From CAYSPU01 sp964432995 (GTDB lineage Bacteria > Verrucomicrobiota > Verrucomicrobiia > Limisphaerales > JAHDYP01), in NCBI GenBank assembly GCA_964432995.1, contig CAYSPU010000196.1:1-11590 (forward strand): a DNA stretch of 11,590 nt, in the 5' to 3' direction. This document shows positions 5,823-11,590 of this stretch, piece after piece (position 1 is the stretch's first letter; every line of letters starts with the position of its first letter). The notes under the pieces were generated by a model. That model saw only the letters and a program-made list of their open reading frames with translations, did not search any database and had not been told where the DNA came from. The translations under genes and the position numbers were made by a program.

Positions 5823-7457
5823 TCATTTCCGGTCCGCTCGGGCGCGTTCGAGGCATTCCTCGTAGAACAGGCGGACGGGGGCGCCGCCCATGGCGATGGC
5901 GGACCAGGCGGCTTCGTCGAGTTCGGCCTGGGTGAGGCCCATGGCGCGCGCCCTGCGGTAGTGGTCGTCGAAGCACGGTGCGCAACGGGCGAGGACCACC
6001 AGGCTGAAGAGGATGAGTTCGCGGGTCTTTTCCGGGAGCGCGCCGCCGGTCTGGATGGATCGCATCAAGGTGCCGAAGGCACGTCGCGACTCGGCGACGG
6101 TGTCGGCCGGCCCGGCCGGAGGCGGGGTGGCAGCAAAGATATCGGCGCAACATCCGGCATGCGAATCCGTCTCCGCCGCGGGGGCGGCGGGTGGGGTCGG
6201 GGCCGCGGCGCGGGGTTGGGGGACCAGGGGTGGGCTGGATGGTGTCGTGTCCGCGGATGCGGCCGAGGCGGCGAGGAAGATGCGGCCGTTGGAGTTTTCG
6301 GTGATCCGTCCGATGACGGTGCCGGTGACGTTGCGGCGGCCAAAGGCGGCCTGGAGTTGGGGCAGGCGCGTTGGAGATACGGCGAGGAGCAGGCCGCCGG
6401 AGGTCTGGGCATCGAAGCCGAGGTGCAGTGCGGCTTCATCGGCCGTGTGTTCGAGGGTGAGGTCTTCGCCGACGTATTCGCGGTTGCGTTCGACTGCGCC
6501 GGGGATGACGCCCTGCCGGAGAGCTTCCAGCGCGGCGGGGAGGGCGGGGAGGGCATCGGCCCAGATGTGGGCGGTGAGACGCGCTTGGCGGAGCATGCGA
6601 ATGAGGTGGCCGAAGAGGCCGAAGCCGGTGACATCGGTGCAAGCGGAGGCGCCGGCTTCCTTCATGGCTTCGGCGGCATCGCGGTTGAGTTGGGCCATGG
6701 AGGCTTCGGCGGCGGCGAAGTCTTGGGGGCGGCAGCGGCCGATCTGGCGGGCGAAGGTGAGGACGCCGGTGCCGAGCGGCTTGGTCAAGACCAGCAGGTC
6801 GCCCACCTGCGGACGTTCGAGGGCGGCGGCGACGGCTGGATCGATCAACCCCGTGATGGCAAACCCCAGTTTGATCTCATCGTCCTTGATGCTGTGACCG
6901 CCGATGAGGGCGACTCCGGCGGCGCCCAGGGTGGTCATCGCCCCGGCGAGCATCCGGTGCATGATCTCGCCGGACAGAGTGTCCGAGGGGAAGCCGAGGA
7001 TGCTGAGGGCAGTGCGCGGTTGGCCGCCCATGGCATAGACATCCGAGAGACAATTGGCGGCGCAGATGCGGCCGAAGCTCTCCGGGTCGTCCACGCACGG
7101 GGTGAAGACGTCCACGGTCTGGACCAGGCAGAGGTTGTCGGCGATGCGGTAGATGGCGGCGTCGTCGCCGGCCGCGAGGCCGCTGAGGACCGCGGGATCG
7201 GTGACGGCCGGGAGGCGGGTGAGGACGGCGTCGAGGTCGGCGGGGGCGATTTTGGAGGCGCAGCCCGCGTTGTGCACCAGCGTGGTGAGGCGGACTTGGG
7301 CGGGATCGACCGGATCCGGACGTTCTCCGGCGCACGGGCAGATGCCTTGGGTGGTGAACACGTCGCAGGGACAGGGCCGATGGGGGTCGCAGATGCAGTG
7401 TCCGAGGAGGCGCGACCGTTCCATGACCCGGCGGCGTTTGGCGATATCGATCTTCAT
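5823..7457 (-). CDS. selD: Selenide, water dikinase (SelD) fused to an AhpD-like CxxC domain
   Basis: A 544-residue protein in three parts. Residues 1-50 hold a cysteine cluster (Cys21, 23, 29, 31, 40, 42). Residues about 57-396 are selenophosphate synthetase, which makes selenophosphate from selenide and ATP: NAGCASK has Cys66 and Lys69 at the places of E. coli Cys17 and Lys20, followed by GDDAAIY (97-103), LSDVYAMGG (137-145), GGHSI (186-190), LTKPLGTGVLT (224-234), TDVTGFG (274-280) and QTSGGLLLAV (351-360). A Pro/Ala linker with a Cys436-Cys437 pair leads to residues 455-540, an AhpD/carboxymuconolactone-decarboxylase-like domain with Glu480, Cys492, Cys495 and His499 in the exact spacing E-x11-C-x2-C-x3-H. 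The second active-loop Cys of E. coli (Cys19) is Ser. ATG 7457 is the first start before the cysteine cluster; the open frame further upstream covers repeats. It stands alone; the nearest gene is divergent. Confidence 0.92.
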   Translation of the reverse strand: MKIDIAKRRRVMERSRLLGHCICDPHRPCPCDVFTTQGICPCAGERPDPVDPAQVRLTTLVHNAGCASKIAPADLDAVLTRLPAVTDPAVLSGLAAGDDAAIYRIADNLCLVQTVDVFTPCVDDPESFGRICAANCLSDVYAMGGQPRTALSILGFPSDTLSGEIMHRMLAGAMTTLGAAGVALIGGHSIKDDEIKLGFAITGLIDPAVAAALERPQVGDLLVLTKPLGTGVLTFARQIGRCRPQDFAAAEASMAQLNRDAAEAMKEAGASACTDVTGFGLFGHLIRMLRQARLTAHIWADALPALPAALEALRQGVIPGAVERNREYVGEDLTLEHTADEAALHLGFDAQTSGGLLLAVSPTRLPQLQAAFGRRNVTGTVIGRITENSNGRIFLAASAASADTTPSSPPLVPQPRAAAPTPPAAPAAETDSHAGCCADIFAATPPPAGPADTVAESRRAFGTLMRSIQTGGALPEKTRELILFSLVVLARCAPCFDDHYRRARAMGLTQAELDEAAWSAIAMGGAPVRLFYEECLERARADRK

Positions 7458-7484
7458 GGCATGCTTCGCTGAGCGGTTCGGGTG

Positions 7485-7513
7485 AGAGTAGGGAGCCAGA
7501 GGGTAGCGATCAA
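7485..7513 (-). promoter_or_regulatory. Candidate promoter for the selD fusion
   Basis: On the minus strand, TTGATC (7513-7508), a 17-bp spacer and TACTCT (7490-7485). The -35 matches four of six positions and the -10 three. A start near 7478 would give a leader of about 20 nt. It is the best-spaced pair I see close to the gene. Confidence 0.35.
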
Positions 7514-7630
7514 CTGTGATTGCAGAAGGCACTGCCGTGCCGGTGCATCCGGAGGCTGTCGGGCACCAGTCCTTGTCGGTGGGCGGTCGGGAGCGCGACC
7601 GGCCTGCCAAGCCGCAGCCGCAGGGGTGGT

Positions 7631-7671
7631 GTGTGCGCTTTGCAGCGGGTCGAGAGGACCCGCGGTCCGGA
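7631..7671 (-). repeat. Hairpin repeat family F, copy 2 (inverted)
   Basis: Reverse complement of the unit at 187-226, with the same stem (GCGGGTC with GACCCGC) and a loop of 5 nt rather than 4. The flanks TCCGGACC and CGCACAC are conserved. The two copies are about 7.4 kb apart and in opposite orientation. Confidence 0.75.
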
Positions 7672-7720
7672 AGGGGAAGCACTCGTGGCTTGTTGGGTCG
7701 AGCGCGTGCCCGCCAGGGTT

Positions 7721-7790
7721 GGGACCGCGGCTCGTCTTGAGCCGCAGGCAGAGGTGAGTGCGCTTTGCTGCGCCCGTCTCGGGCGCAGGA
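7721..7790. repeat. Hairpin repeat family F, copies 3 and 4 with changed stems
   Basis: Copy 3 (plus) has GGGACC and then stem GCGGCTC (7727-7733) with GAGCCGC (7739-7745). Copy 4 (minus) has flank GTGCGCTTTGC (7759-7769) and stem GCGCCCG (7770-7776) with CGGGCGC (7780-7786). Both keep a flank of copies 1 and 2, but the two arms of each stem have changed together. Confidence 0.65.
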
Positions 7791-8029
7791 AGCTTTGCAG
7801 CGGGACAGCGCTCCGATTTCAGGAGCCGCTCTCGTCTGGTCGGGCGTTTCTGCACCGCCCGAGCGGCGCAGCCCTACCGCTATCGGTGCCAGACGGTGCT
7901 GGCCGCCCACCGACAACCTGGGGCTACACCGAACGGAAAGGGGGATTCATCGGAACTCGCGAAGTAGTGGACGCTGGGGGCAGGTATCTGGTAGAGGACG
8001 CAGGTGGGATCGGGTCATGGAGATTGGAG

Positions 8030-8839
8030 ATGAGAGAGGGTTGGCAATGTCATCCGGGCGGGAACGGCCTTCGGGCACGGTGGCGTTTGGGGACAGTGCT
8101 GGCGGTGGTGGCGGTGCTACTGTTGGCAGGGGCGGCTAGCGGGGAAGAAGACTACGTGGTGCGGCGCGGGGAGACGCTCACGGGGATTGCGCGTCGGGAG
8201 GGGGTGACCGTTGAGGAGTTGGCGCGGCACAACGGGATCCGTTCGCAGTCGAAGTTGCGGGTGGGACAACGCTTGCGGATACCGCGGCCGGCACCGGTGC
8301 CGTTGCCGGCGGCGCTGTCGAAGGAGGTGCGGGAGGCGTTGGAGCGCGCCGAGGTTCAGCCGGGCGGCTGGAAGCACATCGTGGTTCACCACAGCGCGAT
8401 GCGGTCCGGATCGGCGCGGGAGATGGATGAGTATCATCGGCACGAGCGGCATATGACGAACGGGCTGGCGTATCATTTTGTGATTGGGAACGGACGCGGG
8501 ATGCGGGACGGGGAGGTGGCGGTTGGGGGGCGCTGGGTTGGCCAGTTGGCCGGGGGGCATTTGTGTTCGGAGGCGCTGAACCGGGTGAGTCTGGGAATCT
8601 GTTTGGTGGGGAATTTCGAGAAGGACCGGCCGACGACGGCCCAACTGCGGAGTCTGACCCTGCTGGTGGACGCGTTGCGGAAGCGCTGCGGCGTGGCGGC
8701 GGACGACGTGACCACGCATCAGCGGATCAGCCCGGTCTACACGTTGTGTCCGGGACGCAACTTCCCGACGTCGCAGTTTCTCCGGACGGTGGCGGCCCGG
8801 TCGCGTGGGGAAACCGCGGAGGGAGCGGGGGGGAGATGA
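8030..8839 (+). CDS. Exported LysM plus N-acetylmuramoyl-L-alanine amidase (Amidase_2/PGRP type)
   Basis: A 269-residue cell-wall hydrolase that should cut the amide bond between muramic acid and L-Ala. Residues 17-38 form a signal (TVLAVVAVLLLAGAASG). A single LysM, which binds peptidoglycan, spans about 41-86 (DYVVRRGETL to RLRIPRP). The Amidase_2 domain covers about 112-255: HIVVHHSA at 116-123 with His120 as probable zinc ligand, AYHFVIGNG at 147-155 with Tyr148 at the catalytic Tyr place of T7 lysozyme, GICLVGNF at 189-196, and THQRISPVYTLCPG at 229-242 with His230 and Cys240 as the other zinc ligands. ATG 8030 is chosen because GGAG (8019-8022) lies 7 bases before it and the signal starts close by. 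It may be expressed separately from the TPR gene, since a 390-bp repeat-filled gap follows. Confidence 0.9.
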   Translation: MREGWQCHPGGNGLRARWRLGTVLAVVAVLLLAGAASGEEDYVVRRGETLTGIARREGVTVEELARHNGIRSQSKLRVGQRLRIPRPAPVPLPAALSKEVREALERAEVQPGGWKHIVVHHSAMRSGSAREMDEYHRHERHMTNGLAYHFVIGNGRGMRDGEVAVGGRWVGQLAGGHLCSEALNRVSLGICLVGNFEKDRPTTAQLRSLTLLVDALRKRCGVAADDVTTHQRISPVYTLCPGRNFPTSQFLRTVAARSRGETAEGAGGR

Positions 8840-8848
8840 TCCGTTCGC

Positions 8849-8960
8849 CGCGCCCGACGTCTCGGCGGGCAGCAGCTTCGCTGCCGGACGCGCATCCGAG
8901 GTCTTCTGTGCCTTCCGCCTTGTCGCCGCTGCTGCGACCCGGGACGGGTCGCGCTCCGCC
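8849..8960 (+). repeat. Composite hairpin repeat, third (diverged) copy
   Basis: It starts with a decayed H unit (GCCCGAC near 8852-8858 and CGGCGGGCAGCAG 8863-8875), continues through a spacer of about 55 bp, and ends with a perfect G hairpin, GCGACCCG (8934-8941) with CGGGTCGC (8945-8952), followed by GCTCCG. Compared with the copy at 336-354, one stem pair has changed from G-C to C-G, so pairing is kept. It begins within 10 bp of the amidase stop codon. Confidence 0.65.
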
Positions 8961-9018
8961 GCGAGTCTCGTGGGGTTTGTCGAAAACGGTCGTGGACTTC
9001 GATGTGTGCGATTCCGGT

Positions 9019-9105
9019 TTGACCGCGGATGGGCGCGGATGGGCGCGGAGGAGAAGGCCCCGGAACTGGTCCTTGTGCCGCCCCTCTTGTGTCCCTGCGG
9101 TTTCC
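9019..9105 (+). repeat. 10-bp-period repeat and adjoining decayed repeat upstream of the TPR gene
   Basis: Three 10-bp units, GACCGCGGAT, GGGCGCGGAT and GGGCGCGGAG, lie head to tail at 9021-9050 and lead into GAGAAGG. About 20 bp later CCTCTTGTGTCCCTGCGG (9083-9100) resembles, from memory, another common dispersed intergenic text. Together with the composite repeat they fill most of the 390-bp gap 8840-9229. I see no gene in that gap and no clear promoter for the TPR gene. Confidence 0.6.
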
Positions 9106-9229
9106 CGGGCTTGCTTCACGGCGACGGGATGGCTGCACAAATGGCTGGCCGCGGGGGTGGATTTGGGGTAAGAGGTATCATCCTGCTGACGATCTGTGGT
9201 GTGGCGCGCCGTTGGCGGCAGGCCGATGC

Positions 9230-10000
9230 ATGAGTCGTTTTCGCAACCTCGAGTTTGAGGATTCCGCGGAGGAGCAACGCGGGCAACACGCCCCGCTGCG
9301 CGAGGCGGCGGTGTGCTTGCAGGAGGCGCGGGGCGCCTTTGAATCGGGAAGGTTCGAGCAGAGCCTGCGCTACTATGCGAAGGCGCTCGAGCACGATCCG
9401 CGCAGTGCGGCGGCGTGGTTGGGGCAGGTGCAGGTGCTGATCGAGTTGGGGGAGTTTCGGGAGGCGCGGTTATGGGCGGACAAGGGGCTGGAGGTCTTGC
9501 CGCAGGAGGCCGAGTTGCTGGCGGCGAAGGCCGTGGCGCTGGCGCGGGGTGGGGATCTGAAGGGCGCGATTTCCTTTTCGGACGCGGCGGTGGAGGAACG
9601 TGGGAACACGCCGTATGTCTGGCTGGCGCGGGCGGACGTTTTGTTGGCGTGCAAGGAGCGGCGGGCGGAGTTTTGCGTCGAGAAGGCCCTGGCGCTGGCG
9701 CCGGCCCGGTGGTTTTACCTCTGGCTGGCATCGCGGATGTATGCGTTTCACCGGCAGTTCGCCCGGGCGCTGCAGTTGGCGCGGGAGGGGCTGGAGTCGG
9801 CGGCGGACCGGGCGGTGGTGTGGCTGCAGGTGGCGGAATGCCAGGTGGCCTTGGGTCTGCCGGGGGCGGCGCGGGTTTCTTGTGAGCAGGCGAGGCAGTT
9901 GGACCCCGACTGTGCGGCGGGCGGGGTGTTGCGGGCGGTGGACGGGGTGGGGGTGGGGGGGCGGTTGCGGGGGATTTGGCGGCGATGGCGGGGGAGATGA
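9230..10000 (+). CDS. TPR-repeat protein encoded just upstream of pilT
   Basis: A 256-residue protein with no signal peptide, so probably cytoplasmic. Tandem TPR helices occupy most of it. The clearest motifs are near 28-61 (AFESGRFEQSLRYYAKALEH), 62-95 (GQVQVLIELGEFREARLWAD) and 96-129 (KAVALARGGDLKGAISFSDA), with further degenerate ones to about 230. TPRs mediate protein-protein contacts. The C-terminal tail is basic (GRLRGIWRRWRGR) and could touch membrane or nucleic acid. ATG 9230 is chosen because TPR homology starts soon after and AGG (9220-9222) lies 7 bases before; the upstream part of the open frame runs through repeats. Its TGA overlaps an ATG of the pilT frame, so the two genes are co-translated or closely linked and the TPR protein may serve pilus function. 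Confidence 0.85.
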   Translation: MSRFRNLEFEDSAEEQRGQHAPLREAAVCLQEARGAFESGRFEQSLRYYAKALEHDPRSAAAWLGQVQVLIELGEFREARLWADKGLEVLPQEAELLAAKAVALARGGDLKGAISFSDAAVEERGNTPYVWLARADVLLACKERRAEFCVEKALALAPARWFYLWLASRMYAFHRQFARALQLAREGLESAADRAVVWLQVAECQVALGLPGAARVSCEQARQLDPDCAAGGVLRAVDGVGVGGRLRGIWRRWRGR

Positions 10001-10002
10001 GC

Positions 10003-11070
10003 ATGCGAACACTGGACCAGTTGCTGGTGGAGGCGGCGGAGTTGGAGGCATCCGACTTGCACCTGATCGCCGGGGTGCCGCCGGCATTCCGGGTGAACGG
10101 CGACATCATCTTCGCGGACACGGACGCGCTGTCGCACGAGGAGGTCTCGGGGATCGCGTATGGTTTGCTGAACGAGGAACAGCGGCACGTGTTCGGTCAG
10201 GAGTGGGAGTTGTGCATCTCGATGGCACATCCGGTGGCGGGGCGGGTGCGGGTGACGTTTTATCGGCGGAATGGGTATCCGGAGATGAGTGTGCGGTTTT
10301 GCGGCAAGCGGATCCCGACTCGGGAGCAGTTGGGGTTGCCGGCGCGGGTGGACGAGTTGGCGCGGCGGCCGAACGGTCTGGTGCTGATTACCGGGCCGAC
10401 GGGGTCGGGGAAGACGACGACGCTGAACTACATGATCGACCTGATCAACAGCGAGCGGCGCTGCAAGATCGTGACGATCGAGGATCCGATCGAGTTTGTG
10501 CACGAGAACAAGAAGGCGATTGTGATTCAGCAGGAGGTGTTGACGGACACGCATTCGTTTTCGAGGGCGTTGATCCATGTGTTGCGGCAGGATCCGGATG
10601 TGATTGTGGTGGGGGAGATGCGGGATCACGAGGCGATCTCGGCGGCGCTGACGGCGGCGGAGACGGGGCATCTGGTGTTGGCGACGATGCATTCGCCGAG
10701 TGTGAGTCACGCGTTCGAGCGGATCACCGGGGTGTTTGAAGGGGCGATGCAGCGGCAGATCATTGTGCAGTTGGCGAACTCGCTGCAGGGGGTGATCGCG
10801 CAGGACCTGTTACCGGCGGTGGACCGGAGTCGGCGGGTGTTGGCCTACGAGCTGTTGGTGGCCAACAGCGCGGTGCGCAACCTGATTCGGGAGGACCACA
10901 AGCACATGCTGGAGACCGCGATTCAGACGGGCGGGAAGGACGGGATGATCCTGATGGACGCGTGTCTGCACGATCTTTACTGCCGTTGTCTGATCAGCTA
11001 CGACACGGCGCTGAGCCGGGCGACGAACCCGGACCGGATTGCGAAGAAGGGGGCGGCTACTGAGCCGTAG
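10003..11070 (+). CDS. pilT: Type IV pilus retraction ATPase PilT
   Basis: A 355-residue hexameric secretion-type ATPase that powers pilus retraction and twitching at the inner face of the inner membrane. Motifs in order: SDLHL at 17-21, Walker A GPTGSGKT at 131-138, Asp box IVTIEDPIEFVH at 156-167, Walker B DPDVIVVGEMRD at 197-208, His box ETGHLVLATMHS at 220-231, and AVRNLIRE at 290-297, which matches the PilT C-terminal signature AIRNLIRE. Length fits PilT (about 340-370). ATG 10003 is preferred because GGGGAG (9991-9996) is 6 bases before it; ATG 9997, overlapping the TPR stop, would have no spacer. The His box reads TMHSPS rather than the common TLHTxS, a mild departure. The last 14 bp overlap the convergent lipoprotein gene. 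Confidence 0.93.
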   Translation: MRTLDQLLVEAAELEASDLHLIAGVPPAFRVNGDIIFADTDALSHEEVSGIAYGLLNEEQRHVFGQEWELCISMAHPVAGRVRVTFYRRNGYPEMSVRFCGKRIPTREQLGLPARVDELARRPNGLVLITGPTGSGKTTTLNYMIDLINSERRCKIVTIEDPIEFVHENKKAIVIQQEVLTDTHSFSRALIHVLRQDPDVIVVGEMRDHEAISAALTAAETGHLVLATMHSPSVSHAFERITGVFEGAMQRQIIVQLANSLQGVIAQDLLPAVDRSRRVLAYELLVANSAVRNLIREDHKHMLETAIQTGGKDGMILMDACLHDLYCRCLISYDTALSRATNPDRIAKKGAATEP

Positions 11071-11449
11071 TGAGGAGGACGCCGTAGATCTGCTTGTCGA
11101 TCTCGCTGGCGGTATCGACGTCGGCGGCGCCGGACTTGGAGCGGGCCTGGATGTGGACTTGGGTGATGCGGGGATCGGAGTTGTCGATCTTGATCCAGAT
11201 CTTGCGGTTGTTGACGACGCCCTGGAGGACGAAGGTGACGGAATCGTCGTTGGTGAGTTGCCCCTCGCGTTTCAGGACTTCGCGTGCCGCGTCGCGCACT
11301 TTCTGCCAGGGCACCTCGTAGCGGCTGGTGATGGTATCTTTGGCGAACGGGACGCCGGCGCGGACGCCGCCTTCTTGCGTGGAGTAACAGCCGGTGCCGC
11401 CCAGGAGGAGGAGGGTGAGGAGACCGCAGACCAGGAGCCGTAGATTCAT
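11057..11449 (-). CDS. Small putative lipoprotein (possibly DUF3568-like)
   Basis: A 130-residue protein. MNLRLLVCGLLTLLLLGGTGC is a lipoprotein-type signal with Cys21 as the probable lipidated residue; Gly at -3 makes the lipobox imperfect. The mature part alternates strands and helices, with VPWQKVRDAAREVL at 46-59 and NRKIWIKIDNSDPRITQVHI around 81-100, which recalls small envelope proteins of the DUF3568 type; I am not certain of the family. It would sit on a membrane facing the periplasm. No strong Shine-Dalgarno precedes ATG 11449. Its last 14 bp lie under the end of pilT on the other strand, so there is no room for a terminator between the two. Confidence 0.78.
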   Translation of the reverse strand: MNLRLLVCGLLTLLLLGGTGCYSTQEGGVRAGVPFAKDTITSRYEVPWQKVRDAAREVLKREGQLTNDDSVTFVLQGVVNNRKIWIKIDNSDPRITQVHIQARSKSGAADVDTASEIDKQIYGVLLTTAQ

Positions 11450-11590
11450 GGTGTGTATGCAACCACATCCGGGGGGATCGTCAAGCCCGAAGCAGGGTCA
11501 AGTGGTTGGCGCCCAATTATCTTCGGGCAAGGCGCGGAATTGCTTGTCACGGCGCCGAAGAGCGATAGCCTTCCGAGAGTCATGTTGCAG
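11450..11590. other. Gap at the right edge, possible start of a plus-strand gene
   Basis: No repeat of the kinds seen elsewhere. ATG 11582-11584 opens a plus frame (ATG TTG CAG) preceded by CCGAGAG, but only nine bases are visible, so it could equally be nothing. Confidence 0.25.
11456..11521 (-). promoter_or_regulatory. Weak promoter candidates for the lipoprotein gene
   Basis: Two partial signals lie on the minus strand. GATAAT (11521-11516) is a good -10 without a matching -35. TTGACG (11484-11479) is a good -35, followed after 16-17 bp only by TTGCAT or TGCATA. The second would give a nearly leaderless message. Neither is complete. Confidence 0.2.

Larger units (their letters stand above)
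7458..8029. other. Divergent, repeat-rich gap between selD and the amidase gene
   Basis: 572 bp with no convincing gene; the open frames running through it from both neighbours are built from GC-rich repeats. It holds three family F hairpins, a decayed G/H element in inverted orientation (about 7573-7625), and a 14-bp exact inverted pair, CCGCCCACCGACAA at 7903-7916 with its complement at 7573-7586. Stem CGGGCG/CGCCCG at about 7841-7862 is another hairpin. The amidase promoter should lie in about 7930-8015; no good -35/-10 pair is apparent. Confidence 0.55.

Noticed and set aside
5760..5825. UGA stop of selD followed by a strong stem-loop, as if a SECIS were driving selenocysteine insertion
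   Set aside because: The hairpin starts 27 nt after the UGA, has almost no apical loop and lacks the usual loop bases. Read-through would add only two residues before another UGA, and the usual Sec position in SelD is Cys66 here.
7458..7916. N-terminal extension of SelD by 153 residues
   Set aside because: The extension reads through hairpin repeats in an Arg/Pro-rich frame with no similarity to SelD; ATG 7457 directly precedes the cysteine cluster.
7520..8029. Upstream extension of the amidase by 170 residues
   Set aside because: It would bury the signal peptide and reads through repeats; ATG 8030 has a well-placed GGAG.
9029..9229. Upstream extension of the TPR protein
   Set aside because: It translates the 10-bp-period repeat and other repeat text; ATG 9230 is followed directly by the TPR-containing part.

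Overview
The window is GC-rich DNA with few genes and long repeat-filled gaps. The gene content fits a Gram-negative environmental bacterium: a type IV pilus retraction ATPase, a Tat-exported DUF362 protein, a DUF885 peptidase, a small lipoprotein, and gaps full of degenerate hairpin repeats. From memory this looks most like Verrucomicrobiota or a PVC relative, but nothing here proves the taxon. Wobble bases are G-rich on plus-strand genes and C-rich on minus-strand genes, so the plus strand is G-rich throughout and is probably one replication arm.

Layout. 1-93 is the tail of an AraC-type regulator with an in-frame stop. A repeat-filled gap follows. Then four minus-strand genes: a secreted DUF885 metallopeptidase (478-2310); a PQQ-like beta-propeller (2963-4141) lying 9 bp downstream of a Tat-exported DUF362 protein (4151-5380); and a selenophosphate synthetase (SelD) fused to an AhpD-like thiol domain (5823-7457). 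A 572-bp divergent gap separates these from three plus-strand genes: a LysM/amidase cell-wall hydrolase (8030-8839), a TPR protein (9230-10000) and PilT (10003-11070), the last two tightly coupled. A small lipoprotein gene (11057-11449, minus) overlaps the end of pilT tail to tail.

The two most interesting things are these. (1) The SelD protein has an extra N-terminal cysteine cluster and a C-terminal domain with the full AhpD motif E-x11-C-x2-C-x3-H, joining selenium activation to a thiol redox module in one polypeptide. (2) The gaps hold a layered repeat history. Two families of hairpin elements keep their flanks while both stem arms change together. One composite copy has been split by a 135-bp element with GT-starting terminal inverted repeats and an exact 8-bp target duplication, which fits an IS66-type MITE. 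The uninterrupted copy about 2 kb away shows the empty site.

How the genes work together is only partly visible. TPR and PilT form a motility-related pair. DUF362 and the propeller may form a periplasmic redox or assembly unit, although the propeller lacks a visible export signal. SelD-AhpD implies that the organism uses selenium. No selA, selB, tRNA-Sec, transposase, CRISPR array, rRNA or tRNA was seen.
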